The notes beneath the pieces are model-generated. The model was not told the DNA's origin. It searched no databases and worked only from the letters and a program-made list of their open reading frames with translations. A program made the position numbers and the translations under genes. Positions 8,115-17,508 of a stretch of 64,000 bases of DNA are shown here, in pieces. The stretch comes from Mycobacterium lentiflavum (GTDB lineage: Bacteria; Actinomycetota; Actinomycetes; Mycobacteriales; Mycobacteriaceae), in contig NZ_CP092423.2 of assembly GCF_022374895.2 (NCBI RefSeq), forward strand, positions 4,898,001-4,962,000. Reading direction: 5' to 3'. The stretch's first letter is position 1. The number at the start of each line of letters is the position of its first letter.

Positions 8115-8218
8115 GGTCGGGCCTTCTCCTCGATTTGGGTTTCGGGTCGGTGCGTCGCGCGGCATGACCGCTGGGGCCGACGGCGACGATTGCCCTAAAG
8201 AATAGTCGGTGACCTGCT

Positions 8219-8238
8219 GGTGGCCAAAATGGGCCACC
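8219..8238. promoter_or_regulatory. 20-bp inverted repeat, possible operator
   Basis: Perfect 7-bp inverted repeat GGTGGCC (8219-8225) / GGCCACC (8232-8238) with a 6-nt AT-rich centre, in the divergent region between rpmF and the acyl-CoA catabolic operon. Spacing and symmetry resemble a dimeric repressor site. No adjacent regulator gene exists, so the binding protein is unknown. The remainder of 8115-8361 shows nothing clear. Confidence 0.45.
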
Positions 8239-8361
8239 CGGCCTGCGCGGCTATGACGGCAGCGCCGAGACGGGCATCCTTGACGTGACACCGGCGGTAC
8301 CCGCTAACCTACCGGGTGGTTGGTTGGTCGAGCACCGGTAATTCCTGAATGGAGGACGCCA

Positions 8362-10074
8362 ATGGCCTCTGGTTCTGGCTCATCCGGTGCTGTCCGGATC
8401 GCGAACTGCTCGGGGTTCTACGGCGACCGGCTCGCGGCGATGCGCGAGATGCTGACCGGCGGCTCCATCGACTACCTCACCGGCGATTACCTGGCCGAGC
8501 TCACCATGCTGATCCTGGGCCGCGACAAGATGAAACACCCGGAGCGCGGCTACGCCAAGACCTTCCTGACTCAGCTCGAGGACTGCCTCGGCGAAGCCCA
8601 CGACCGCGGGGTGCGCATCGTCGCCAACGCCGGCGGCCTCAACCCCGCCGGACTGGCCGAGGCGATCCGCGCGCTGGCGCAGCGCCTGGGCATCGCCGCC
8701 CGAGTGGCCCACGTCGAGGGTGACGACCTGGGGCCCCGCGCGGCAGAACTCGGGCTGGGCACGCCGCTGACGGCGAACGCTTACCTGGGCGCGTGGGGCA
8801 TCGTCGATTGCCTGGCCGACGGAGCCGACGTCGTCGTCACCGGTCGGGTCACCGACGCCTCGGTGATCGTCGGCGCGGCGGCCGCACACTTCGGCTGGGG
8901 CCGCACCGACTACAACGAACTCGCCGGCGCGGTGGTCGCCGGACACGTCATCGAATGCGGCGTGCAGGCCACCGGCGGCAACTACGCGTTCTTCACGGAA
9001 ATACCCGACCTGTCCTACCCGGGCTTTCCGCTGGCCGAGGTCAACGCCGACGGATCCTCGGTGATCACCAAGCACCCCGGCACCGGCGGACTGGTCAGCG
9101 TCGACACCGTCACCGCGCAGCTGCTCTACGAGATCACCGGCGCCCGCTACGCCAACCCGGACGTCACTGCGCGGATGGACTCCGCCGAGCTCGGTGCCGA
9201 TGGTCCGGACCGGGTCAGCATCAGCGGTGTGATCGGTGAGCCGCCGCCGCCCACGTCCAAGGTGTCGCTGAACAGCATCGGCGGATTCCGCAACGCGATG
9301 ACCTTTGTGTTGACCGGGTTGGACATCGAGGCCAAGGCCGAGCTGGTGCGCCGCCAACTCGAGGCCGGGCTCACCGTCAAGCCCGCCGAGCTGCAGTGGA
9401 CGCTGGCGCGCACCGATCACCCCGATGCCGACACCGAGGAAGCCGCCAGTGCGCTGCTGCACTGCGTGGTCCGCGACCCCGACCCCGCCAATGTCGGACG
9501 CCACTTCTCCTCGGCGGCAGTGGAATTGGCGCTGGCCAGCTATCCGGGCTTCCACGTCACCGCCCCGCCGGGCGAGGGCCAGGTCTACGGCGTCTTCAAC
9601 GCGGGCTATGTCGACGCCACCCTGGTGCCGCACATCGCGGTGCACACCGACGGTACGCGCGTCGATATCCCTTGTGCCTCAGATACTTTGGAGTTGACGC
9701 CCGCCGCTGCACCGGCGTTGCCGCAACCGCTGCCCGACGGCCCGACCCGGCGCGCGCCGTTGGGCCGCGTCGCCGGTGCCCGCAGCGGCGACAAGGGCGG
9801 CTCAGCCAACGTCGGAGTCTGGGTGCGCACCGAGGACCAATGGCGTTGGCTGGCCAACACATTGACGGTCGACCTGCTCAAGGAGCTGCTGCCCGAGGCG
9901 GCGGACTGCGACGTCACCCGTCATGTACTGCCCAACCTGCGCGCGGTGAACTTCGTGATCGAGGGCATCCTCGGTCAGGGCGTCGCCTACCAAGCGCGGT
10001 TCGATCCCCAGGCCAAGGGGCTGGGCGAATGGCTGCGCAGCCGTCACGTCGACATCCCGGAAAGCCTGCTATGA
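8362..10074 (+). CDS. AtuA-like DUF1446 protein
   Basis: 570 residues; ortholog of Rv0976c by position. The N-terminal domain (VRIANCSGFYGDR to about residue 450) is DUF1446, named for AtuA of the Pseudomonas acyclic-terpene utilisation cluster. A C-terminal AtuA-type ferredoxin-fold domain starts near GRVAGARSGDKGGSANVGVW. Catalytic role is not established. The ATG at 8362 has GGAGG six bases upstream. An in-frame GTG 14 codons earlier is less likely. The stop overlaps the next start (ATGA), so it is translationally coupled to fadE13 and part of an acyl-CoA carboxylation/beta-oxidation operon. Confidence 0.87.
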   Translation: MASGSGSSGAVRIANCSGFYGDRLAAMREMLTGGSIDYLTGDYLAELTMLILGRDKMKHPERGYAKTFLTQLEDCLGEAHDRGVRIVANAGGLNPAGLAEAIRALAQRLGIAARVAHVEGDDLGPRAAELGLGTPLTANAYLGAWGIVDCLADGADVVVTGRVTDASVIVGAAAAHFGWGRTDYNELAGAVVAGHVIECGVQATGGNYAFFTEIPDLSYPGFPLAEVNADGSSVITKHPGTGGLVSVDTVTAQLLYEITGARYANPDVTARMDSAELGADGPDRVSISGVIGEPPPPTSKVSLNSIGGFRNAMTFVLTGLDIEAKAELVRRQLEAGLTVKPAELQWTLARTDHPDADTEEAASALLHCVVRDPDPANVGRHFSSAAVELALASYPGFHVTAPPGEGQVYGVFNAGYVDATLVPHIAVHTDGTRVDIPCASDTLELTPAAAPALPQPLPDGPTRRAPLGRVAGARSGDKGGSANVGVWVRTEDQWRWLANTLTVDLLKELLPEAADCDVTRHVLPNLRAVNFVIEGILGQGVAYQARFDPQAKGLGEWLRSRHVDIPESLL

Positions 10075-11219
10075 GCATTTGGACCACCCCGGAGCGCGAA
10101 CAGCTGCGAAAGACGGTGCGCGCGTTCACCGAACGCGAGATCCTGCCGCACGTCGACGAGTGGGAACACACCGGCGATCTGCCACGCGACTTGCACCGGC
10201 GCGCCGGGGCGGCCGGACTGCTGGGCGCGGGGCTGCCCGAAGCGGTCGGCGGCGGTGGCGGCGACGGCGCCGACGCCGTGCTGATCTGCGAGGAGTTCCA
10301 CCAGGCCGGCGGCCCGGGCGGCGTCTTCGCCTCGCTGTTCACCTGTGGCATCGCGGTGCCGCACATGATCGCCTCGGGTGATCAGCGGCTCATCGACGAG
10401 TTCGTCCGGCCGACGTTGGCCGGAGAGAAGATCGGATCGCTGGCCATCACCGAGCCCGGCGGCGGTTCCGACGTCGGGCATTTACGCACCAGCGCGGTGC
10501 GTGACGGCGACCACTACGTGGTCAACGGCGCCAAGACCTACATCACCTCCGGGGTGCGCGCCGATTATGTCGTCACCGCGGTGCGCACCGGAGGACCTGG
10601 CGCAGCCGGGGTTTCGCTGCTGGCTGTCGAGAAGGGCACACCGGGCTTCGAGGTGAGCCGCAAGCTGGACAAGATGGGCTGGCGGTCGTCTGACACCGCC
10701 GAGCTGTCCTACGTCGACGCCCGGGTGCCGGTCGCCAACCTGGTCGGCGCCGAGAACAGCGGGTTCGCCCAGATCGCGCAGGCGTTCGTCTCCGAGCGGA
10801 TCGGCCTCGCCGCGCAAGCGTATTCGAGTGCACAGCGGTGCCTGGACATCACCGTGGCCTGGTGTCGCGACCGCGAGACCTTTGGGCGCCCACTGATTTC
10901 GCGCCAGTCGGTGCAGAACACCCTGGCCGAGATGGCCCGTCGCATCGACGTCGCCCGCGTCTATTCGCGCAATGTGGTGGAACGCCAGCTCGCGGGTGAG
11001 ACGAACCTGATCCCGCAGGTGTGCTTCGCCAAGAACACCGCCGTCGAGGCCGGCGAATGGGTGGCCAACCAAGCCGTTCAGCTGTTCGGCGGCATGGGCT
11101 ACATGGCCGAATCCGAAGTCGAACGCCAATATCGGGATATGCGAATCCTGGGCATTGGCGGCGGTACCACCGAAATCCTGACCGCACTGTCCGCCAAACT
11201 GCTGGGATTCCAATCATGA
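10071..11219 (+). CDS. fadE13: acyl-CoA dehydrogenase FadE13
   Basis: FAD-dependent alpha,beta-dehydrogenation of an acyl-CoA. 382 residues starting at ATG 10071 (4-nt overlap with the AtuA-like gene). Shows the ACAD flavin motif SLAITEPGGGSDV and the C-terminal GGGTTEILT segment carrying the catalytic Glu. Close to Rv0975c. The operon suggests a branched or terpenoid-like acyl-CoA substrate; the true substrate is unknown. Confidence 0.92.
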   Translation: MSIWTTPEREQLRKTVRAFTEREILPHVDEWEHTGDLPRDLHRRAGAAGLLGAGLPEAVGGGGGDGADAVLICEEFHQAGGPGGVFASLFTCGIAVPHMIASGDQRLIDEFVRPTLAGEKIGSLAITEPGGGSDVGHLRTSAVRDGDHYVVNGAKTYITSGVRADYVVTAVRTGGPGAAGVSLLAVEKGTPGFEVSRKLDKMGWRSSDTAELSYVDARVPVANLVGAENSGFAQIAQAFVSERIGLAAQAYSSAQRCLDITVAWCRDRETFGRPLISRQSVQNTLAEMARRIDVARVYSRNVVERQLAGETNLIPQVCFAKNTAVEAGEWVANQAVQLFGGMGYMAESEVERQYRDMRILGIGGGTTEILTALSAKLLGFQS

Positions 11220-11268
11220 TTGCACCGCCTTCTTCTCATCGCTCCGCTCTGCATCGTCGGCGGTGGTC

Positions 11269-12864
11269 ATGACCGTGCTGCAGTCCACCCTCGACCCGAA
11301 GGCGTCCAGCTACGCCGATGCGGCCGAAACCATGATCGCCAAGCTCGCCGAGCTCGACGTCGAGCACGGCAAGGCGTTGGCCGGTGGCGGCGAAAAGTAC
11401 ACCGAGCGTCACCACGCCCGCGGCAAGTTCACCGCCCGCGAGCGCATCGAACTACTGCTGGACCCGGATTCGCCGTTCCTCGAGCTGAGCCCGCTGGCCG
11501 CCTACGGCAGTTCCTTCACTCTGGGGGCGAGCGCGGTGGTGGGCATCGGCGCCGTCGAGGGCGTGGAGTGCCTGATCGTCGCCAACGACCCGACCGTCAA
11601 GGGCGGCACCAGCAACCCCTGGACGTTGAAGAAGATCCTGCGGGCCAACCAGATTGCGCGGGAGAACCGGCTGCCGGTGATCTCGCTGGTCGAGTCCGGC
11701 GGCGCGGACCTGCCCACTCAGAAAGAGATCTTCGTTCCCGGCGGCCAGATGTTCCGCGATCTGACCCGGCTCTCGGCGGCCGGCATTCCGACCATCGCGC
11801 TCGTCTTCGGGAACTCCACCGCCGGCGGTGCCTACATCCCCGGCATGTCCGATCACGTCGTGATGATCAAGGAACGCTCGAAGGTGTTTTTGGCCGGTCC
11901 GCCGCTGGTGAAGATGGCCACCGGCGAAGAGTCCGACGACGAGTCCCTCGGCGGCGCCGAAATGCACGCCCGCACTTCGGGTCTGGCCGACTACTTCGCC
12001 GTCGACGAACTCGACGCGATCCGGATCGGTCGCCGGGTGGTGGCCCGGCTGAACTGGCGCAAGCTCGGGCCGGTGCCGCGGCCGGTGACCGAGCCGCTGT
12101 TCGACGCCGAGGAGCTGATCGGCATCGTGTCGTCGGATCTGCGCATCCCGTTCGATCCGCGCGACGTGATCGCACGCATCGTCGACGGCTCCGAATTCGA
12201 CGAGTTCAAGCCGATGTACGGCCCGTCGCTGGTGACCGGCTGGGCGACCTTGTGCGGCTTCCCGATCGGGATTCTGGCCAATCATCGCGGTGTGCTGTTC
12301 AGCGAGGAGTCGCAGAAGGCCACCCAATTCATTCAGCTGGCCAACCGCTATGACACGCCACTGTTGTTCTTGCACAACACCACCGGATACATGGTCGGCA
12401 AGGACTACGAAGAGGGCGGCATGATCAAACACGGGTCGATGATGATCAACGCCGTGTCCAACTCGACCGTCCCGCACATCTCGCTGCTGATCGGCGCGTC
12501 CTACGGCGCGGGCCACTACGGCATGTGCGGGCGGGCGTATGACCCCCGCTTCCTGTTCGCCTGGCCCAGCGCCAAATCCGCGGTGATGGGCGGTGTCCAG
12601 CTGGCCGGCGTGCTGTCGATCGTGGCACGCGCGGCCGCCGAAGCCCGCGGCCAGCAGGTCGACGAGGACGCCGACGCCGCGATGCGGGCCGCCGTCGAGG
12701 GCCAGATCGAGGCCGAGTCGCTGCCGATGGTCTTGTCCGGAATGCTCTACGACGACGGGGTCATCGACCCCCGCGATACCCGAACGGTCCTGGGAATGTG
12801 TCTGTCCGCCATCGCGAATGGCCCGATCACAGGGACGTCGAACTTCGGCGTCTTCCGGATGTGA
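11269..12864 (+). CDS. accD2: acyl-CoA carboxylase beta subunit AccD2
   Basis: Carboxyltransferase subunit of a biotin-dependent acyl-CoA carboxylase; 531 residues from ATG 11269 (a GTG two codons earlier is also open). The two crotonase-type halves typical of AccD are complete, with GGxY/oxyanion segments GNSTAGGAYIPGMS and GASYGAGHYGMCG. Nearly identical in pattern to Rv0974c. Family resemblance is to methylcrotonyl- or geranyl-CoA carboxylase beta chains. Partner alpha subunit is the next gene, after a 5-nt gap. Confidence 0.94.
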   Translation: MTVLQSTLDPKASSYADAAETMIAKLAELDVEHGKALAGGGEKYTERHHARGKFTARERIELLLDPDSPFLELSPLAAYGSSFTLGASAVVGIGAVEGVECLIVANDPTVKGGTSNPWTLKKILRANQIARENRLPVISLVESGGADLPTQKEIFVPGGQMFRDLTRLSAAGIPTIALVFGNSTAGGAYIPGMSDHVVMIKERSKVFLAGPPLVKMATGEESDDESLGGAEMHARTSGLADYFAVDELDAIRIGRRVVARLNWRKLGPVPRPVTEPLFDAEELIGIVSSDLRIPFDPRDVIARIVDGSEFDEFKPMYGPSLVTGWATLCGFPIGILANHRGVLFSEESQKATQFIQLANRYDTPLLFLHNTTGYMVGKDYEEGGMIKHGSMMINAVSNSTVPHISLLIGASYGAGHYGMCGRAYDPRFLFAWPSAKSAVMGGVQLAGVLSIVARAAAEARGQQVDEDADAAMRAAVEGQIEAESLPMVLSGMLYDDGVIDPRDTRTVLGMCLSAIANGPITGTSNFGVFRM

Positions 12865-12869
12865 GCCGC

Positions 12870-14867
12870 ATGGTTTCTCGAGTACTGGTTGCCAACCGCG
12901 GCGAGATCGCCCGCCGGGTCTTCGCCACCTGCCGCCGACTCGGCCTGGGCACCGTCGCGGTCTACACCGAACCGGACGCCGCGGCGCCGCACGTCGCCGA
13001 GGCCGACGCCCGGGTGCGGCTGGCCAAGACCAATGACTACTTGAATGCCGAGGCCATCATCGCCGCCGCGCGGGCCGCGGGTGCGGACGCCATACATCCC
13101 GGCTACGGGTTCCTTTCGGAGAATGCTGACTTCGCGGCCGCCGTCGCGGACGCGGGCCTGACCTGGGTCGGGCCGCCGGTGGACGCGGTGCGGGCGATGG
13201 GCTCCAAGATCGAGTCCAAGAAGCTGATGGCGTCGGCCGGGGTGCCCGTACTCGACGAACTCGGCCCCGATTCGGTCACCCAAGCGCAGTTGCCGGTGCT
13301 GGTCAAGGCTTCCGCGGGCGGCGGCGGCCGCGGCATGCGGGTGGTCCGCGAATTATCCGCTCTGGCAGGCGAAGTCGCCGCGGCCCAGCGCGAAGCGCAG
13401 TCGGCCTTCGGCGATCCGACGGTATTCTGCGAGCGCTACCTGCCGACCGGCCACCACGTGGAGGTTCAGGTTCTCGCCGACAATCACGGCACGGTGTGGG
13501 CGGTCGGAGAACGAGAATGCTCGATCCAGCGACGCCACCAGAAGATCATCGAAGAGGCACCGTCGCCGTTGGTGGAACGCATTCCGGGCATGCGGGCCAA
13601 GCTTTTCGACGCCGCCCGGCTGGCCGCCAGCGCCATCGGCTACGCCGGGGCGGGGACGGTGGAGTTCCTTGCCGATGACTCACCTGGCCGGGAAGGCGAG
13701 TTCTTCTTCCTGGAGATGAACACCAGGCTGCAGGTCGAGCACCCGGTCACCGAAGAGACCACCGGGCTCGACCTGGTCGAACTGCAGCTCGCGGTGGCCG
13801 ACGGTGAGCGTCTCGATGTCGAACCTCCTGCCGCCCAAGGCCATTCGATCGAAGCCCGGCTATATGCCGAAGATCCCGCGCACGGCTGGCAGCCACAGGC
13901 CGGCCTGGTGCACGCCTTCGACGTGCCCGGCAGCCGGGCAGAATTCGCCGCGCTGGGGCAGCGCACCGGAATCCGGCTGGACTCCGGCATCGTCGACGGA
14001 TCGGTGGTGTCGATCCACTACGACCCGATGCTGGCGAAGGTGATCTCGTACGCGCCGACCCGACGTCTTGCCGCACTGGTGCTGGCAGACGCGTTGGCCC
14101 GGACACGACTGCACGGGCTGCGCACCAATCGCGAGCTGCTGGTGAACGTGCTGCGGCATCAAGCGTTCCTCGACGGTGCGACCGACACCGCATTTTTCGA
14201 CACGCACGGCCTGGCGCAGTTGTCGGCACCGCTGAGCGACGAAGGCGTGGTGCGTTTGTCGGCCATCGCCGCGGCACTAGCCGACGCCGCTCATAATCGC
14301 GCGCGCGCCGCAGTGTTCGGCTCGCTGCCCAGTGGCTGGCGCAACCTCACCTCGGGCTATCAGGTCAAGACGTTCACCGACGACCAGAACAATAAGCACC
14401 GCATCGAATACCGGTTCACCAGAACCGGATTGGTGCTTGCCGCAGACGAAGCGGTGCAGCTGGTCTCGTCGGCACCCGACGAGGTCGTGCTGGCTGACGC
14501 CAACGGCGTGGCGTGCCGCTTCGCGGTTGCGCGCTACGGCGACGACGTCTACGTCGACTCGGCGCGCGGACCGGTTCATCTGAACGTAGTGCCCAGGTTC
14601 CCCGAGCCCGGATCGTCGGTCGCCAAGGGATCGCTGGTGGCGCCCATGCCCGGCAACGTCATCCGGCTCGGCGCACAGGTGGGCGACAGCGTCACGACCG
14701 GCCAGCCGCTGATTTGGCTGGAAGCGATGAAGATGGAGCACACCATTACCGCGCCGGCGGACGGCGTACTCCGCTCACTCAACGTCACGACCGGACAACA
14801 GGTCGAAGTCGGCGCCGTCCTGGCAATAGTCGAGGACCCTGAGAGCCAAGCAAAAGGAGATTCGTAA
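12870..14867 (+). CDS. accA2: biotin carboxylase/BCCP alpha subunit AccA2
   Basis: 665-residue alpha chain combining biotin carboxylase and biotin carrier domains. The N-terminus RVLVANRGEIARRVF starts the BC fold; ATP-grasp loop SAGGGGRGM and substrate motif MNTRLQVEHPVTEE follow. The C-terminal BCCP domain has the biotinylation site EAMKMEH. ATG 12870 is chosen to match family N-termini; GTG 12861, overlapping the accD2 stop, would add three residues. Immediately followed by fadE12. Confidence 0.94.
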   Translation: MVSRVLVANRGEIARRVFATCRRLGLGTVAVYTEPDAAAPHVAEADARVRLAKTNDYLNAEAIIAAARAAGADAIHPGYGFLSENADFAAAVADAGLTWVGPPVDAVRAMGSKIESKKLMASAGVPVLDELGPDSVTQAQLPVLVKASAGGGGRGMRVVRELSALAGEVAAAQREAQSAFGDPTVFCERYLPTGHHVEVQVLADNHGTVWAVGERECSIQRRHQKIIEEAPSPLVERIPGMRAKLFDAARLAASAIGYAGAGTVEFLADDSPGREGEFFFLEMNTRLQVEHPVTEETTGLDLVELQLAVADGERLDVEPPAAQGHSIEARLYAEDPAHGWQPQAGLVHAFDVPGSRAEFAALGQRTGIRLDSGIVDGSVVSIHYDPMLAKVISYAPTRRLAALVLADALARTRLHGLRTNRELLVNVLRHQAFLDGATDTAFFDTHGLAQLSAPLSDEGVVRLSAIAAALADAAHNRARAAVFGSLPSGWRNLTSGYQVKTFTDDQNNKHRIEYRFTRTGLVLAADEAVQLVSSAPDEVVLADANGVACRFAVARYGDDVYVDSARGPVHLNVVPRFPEPGSSVAKGSLVAPMPGNVIRLGAQVGDSVTTGQPLIWLEAMKMEHTITAPADGVLRSLNVTTGQQVEVGAVLAIVEDPESQAKGDS

Positions 14868-16034
14868 ATGACGGATACCAGCTTCATCGAAAGCGAAGAG
14901 CGCCAGGCGCTGCGCAAGTCGGTGGCCGCCTGGGCGTCCAATTACGGCAGCGAGTACTACCTGAAAAAGGCGCGCGCACACGAGCACACCGATGAATTAT
15001 GGTCCGAGGCAGGCAAACTCGGCTTCCTCGGGGTGAATCTGCCGGAGGAGTACGGTGGCGGCGGCGCCGGAATGTACGAGCTGTCCTTGGTCATGGAGGA
15101 AATGGCCGCCGCGGGCAGCGCACTGCTGCTGATGGTGGTCTCGCCGGCGATCAACGGCACCATCATCAGCAAGTTCGGCACCGAAGAGCAGAAGAAACGC
15201 TGGATCCCGTCGCTCGCCGACGGCACGCTGACGATGGCGTTCGCGATCACCGAGCCCGACGCCGGCTCGAACTCGCACAAGATCACCACTACCGCGCGCC
15301 GCGACGGCAGCGACTGGATTCTCAAGGGCCAGAAGGTCTACATCTCCGGCATCGATCAGGCGCAGGCCGTGCTGGTGGTGGCACGCTCCGAGGAAGCCAA
15401 GACCGGCAAGCTGCGTCCGGCATTGTTCGTGGTGCCCACCGACGCACCCGGCTTCAGCTACACCCCGATCGAGATGGAGCTGATCAGCCCCGAGCGCCAG
15501 TTCCAGGTCTTCCTGGACGACGTCCGGCTGCCCGCCGATGCACTCGTCGGGGCCGAAGACGCCGCGATCGCACAGCTTTTCGCGGGCCTGAACCCCGAGC
15601 GGATCATGGGCGCGGCGAGTTCGGTGGGCATGGGCCGCTTCGCGCTGGAGAAGGCTTCCGACTACGTCAAGACCCGCCAGGTGTGGGGAACCCCGATCGG
15701 CGCGCACCAGGGTCTGTCACACCCGTTGGCGCAGTGCCACATTGAGGTCCAGCTCGCCAAACTGATGATGCAGAAGGCCGCGACGCTCTACGACGCCGGT
15801 GATGACTTCGGTGCGGCCGAGGCCGCGAACATGGCGAAATACGCTGCGGCCGAGGCGGCTACCCGTTCGGTGGACCAGGCCGTGCAGTCGATGGGCGGCA
15901 ACGGCTTGACCAAGGAGTACGGCGTCGCCGCGATGCTCGCCTCGGCCCGGCTCGGGCGGATCGCGCCGGTCAGCCGCGAGATGGTGCTGAACTTCGTCGC
16001 GCAAACCTCCCTGGGCCTGCCCCGAAGCTACTGA
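14868..16034 (+). CDS. fadE12: acyl-CoA dehydrogenase FadE12
   Basis: 388-residue ACAD; starts at the base after the accA2 stop, with AAAGGAGA as ribosome site inside the end of accA2. Flavin-binding motif AFAITEPDAGSNSHK and C-terminal QSMGGNGLTKEYG segment are present; Glu in SREMVLN occupies the usual catalytic-base neighbourhood. Ortholog of Rv0972c. Second dehydrogenase of the operon, so the pathway probably has two oxidation steps or two substrates. Confidence 0.93.
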   Translation: MTDTSFIESEERQALRKSVAAWASNYGSEYYLKKARAHEHTDELWSEAGKLGFLGVNLPEEYGGGGAGMYELSLVMEEMAAAGSALLLMVVSPAINGTIISKFGTEEQKKRWIPSLADGTLTMAFAITEPDAGSNSHKITTTARRDGSDWILKGQKVYISGIDQAQAVLVVARSEEAKTGKLRPALFVVPTDAPGFSYTPIEMELISPERQFQVFLDDVRLPADALVGAEDAAIAQLFAGLNPERIMGAASSVGMGRFALEKASDYVKTRQVWGTPIGAHQGLSHPLAQCHIEVQLAKLMMQKAATLYDAGDDFGAAEAANMAKYAAAEAATRSVDQAVQSMGGNGLTKEYGVAAMLASARLGRIAPVSREMVLNFVAQTSLGLPRSY

Positions 16035-16831
16035 TGGACAACCTCGTCGAATACGCCGTCGCGGGACCGATGGCTCGGCTGACGCTGAACTCACCGCACA
16101 ACCGCAACGCGTTATCGACCACTCTGGTCAGCCAATTACACCAGGGCCTGCGCGACGCGGCGGCGGATCCGGTGGTGCGGGTGGTGGTGCTCGGGCACAC
16201 CGGCGGCACGTTCTGCGCCGGCGCGGACCTCGGGGAGGCCGGCGCCGGCAACCCGTTCGACCTGGCCGCGGCGCGCGCCAACGAGATGACCGCGTTACTG
16301 CGCGCGATCGTCTCCTCGCCGCTGCCCGTCATCGCCGCGGTGGACGGTCATGTGCGTGCGGGTGGCTTCGGTTTGGTCGGTGCCTGCGACATCGCGGTGG
16401 CGGGACCGCGCAGCACCTTCGCGCTCACCGAGGCGCGCATCGGTGTGGCTCCGTCGATCATCTCGCTGACGCTGCTGCCGAAGCTGTCGCCGCGGGCGGC
16501 CGCGCGTTACTACCTCACCGGCCAGACGTTCGATGCCGCCGCGGCGGCGCAGATCGGATTGGTCACGATCGCAGCCGACGATGTCGAGGCCGCGGTGGCC
16601 GAACTGGTCGCCGATATCGGCCGCGGCTCGCCCCAGGGCCTGGCCGCGTCAAAGGCGCTCACGACGGCCGCGGTGCTCGAAGGATTCGACCGCCACGCGC
16701 AGCGGCTCACCGAGGAGTCCGCCCGGCTGTTCGTCTCCGACGAAGCCCGCGAAGGCATGCTCGCATTCCTGCAGAAACGTCCACCCCGTTGGGCCCCGCC
16801 CGCCGCCACCGACGATGCCGACCGCAATTAG
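16034..16831 (+). CDS. echA7: enoyl-CoA hydratase/isomerase family protein EchA7
   Basis: 265 residues, crotonase fold; start overlaps the fadE12 stop by one base (TGATG). Oxyanion-hole segments TFCAGADL and DGHVRAGGFGLVGACD are recognisable. Ortholog of Rv0971c. Last gene of the AtuA-fadE13-accD2-accA2-fadE12-echA7 unit. By analogy with leucine/isovalerate and citronellol pathways it would hydrate the carboxylated enoyl-CoA product; this is inference. Confidence 0.92.
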   Translation: MDNLVEYAVAGPMARLTLNSPHNRNALSTTLVSQLHQGLRDAAADPVVRVVVLGHTGGTFCAGADLGEAGAGNPFDLAAARANEMTALLRAIVSSPLPVIAAVDGHVRAGGFGLVGACDIAVAGPRSTFALTEARIGVAPSIISLTLLPKLSPRAAARYYLTGQTFDAAAAAQIGLVTIAADDVEAAVAELVADIGRGSPQGLAASKALTTAAVLEGFDRHAQRLTEESARLFVSDEAREGMLAFLQKRPPRWAPPAATDDADRN

Positions 16832-16866
16832 GCATGCGTAGGAGGATGGTTGCGATTTAGCCAACC

Positions 16867-16881
16867 CTCTTGCAGCAAGAG
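16867..16881. other. short perfect hairpin upstream of the DUF1707 gene
   Basis: CTCTTG-CAG-CAAGAG forms a 6-bp stem with a 3-nt loop, directly preceded by a weaker stem (GGTTG 16848-16852 / CAACC 16862-16866). The pair lies between echA7 and the next gene and may end or slow operon transcription; there is no T-run. Confidence 0.4.
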
Positions 16882-16902
16882 ATGTACGTCGTACGCTCGT
16901 GG

Positions 16903-17508
16903 ATGATGAGCGATTCAGCGCAGAATGACGCGAAGGACGCGCGCGAGAATTTCTCGCGGGCGGCCGATACCGATCGCATACAGATTGCGCAATTACTCGC
17001 CTATGCGGCCGAGCAAGGCCGCCTGCAGCTCAAGGACTACGAAGAGCGTCTGACCAAGGCGTATGCGGCGACAACCTACGAAGAATTGGATCAGCTCCGG
17101 GCCGATCTACCCGGCGCACCGATCAGCCCACGCCGCGGCGGAAAGCAGAATCCGGCGCCGTCGACCCTGCTGCTCGCCTTGCTGAGTGGATTCGAGCGGC
17201 GCGGGCGCTGGAACGTCCCGAAGAAGCTGACCACGTTCACGCTGTGGGGCAGCGGGGTGGTGGATCTGCGCTACGCCGACTTCACGTCGACCGAGGTGGA
17301 TATCCACGTGGTCTCGATCATGGGTGCGCAGAACATCCTGTTGCCGCCCGAGGTCAATGTCGAGATCCACGGCCGCGGCGTAATGGGCGGCTTCGACCGC
17401 AATATCGTCGGCCAAGGTACGCCGGGCGCGCCGAGGGTGAATATCCACGGCTTCTCGCTATGGGGCGGTGTGGGCATTAAGCGCAAAGCCCGCCGGCCCC
17501 ACGGCTAG
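16903..17508 (+). CDS. DUF1707 domain protein, Rv0966c-like
   Basis: 201 residues. The N-terminal DUF1707 domain (about residues 18-65: DTDRIQIAQLLAYAAEQGRLQLKDYEERL) is an actinobacterial module often found in membrane-associated proteins of unknown role. The C-terminal half has a repetitive beta pattern (VDLRYADFTSTEVDIHVVSIMG...NVEIHGRGVMGG) like the LiaF/cell-wall-active antibiotic response domain. No membrane helix. Two adjacent ATGs (16903, 16906) lack a clear Shine-Dalgarno. Function unknown. Confidence 0.8.
   Translation: MMSDSAQNDAKDARENFSRAADTDRIQIAQLLAYAAEQGRLQLKDYEERLTKAYAATTYEELDQLRADLPGAPISPRRGGKQNPAPSTLLLALLSGFERRGRWNVPKKLTTFTLWGSGVVDLRYADFTSTEVDIHVVSIMGAQNILLPPEVNVEIHGRGVMGGFDRNIVGQGTPGAPRVNIHGFSLWGGVGIKRKARRPHG

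Noticed and set aside
8380..9645. Long minus-strand open frame (421 codons) opposite the AtuA-like gene
   Set aside because: Arises from the GC-rich third-position bias of the real gene; His/Arg/Gly-rich sequence with no domain, no ribosome site.
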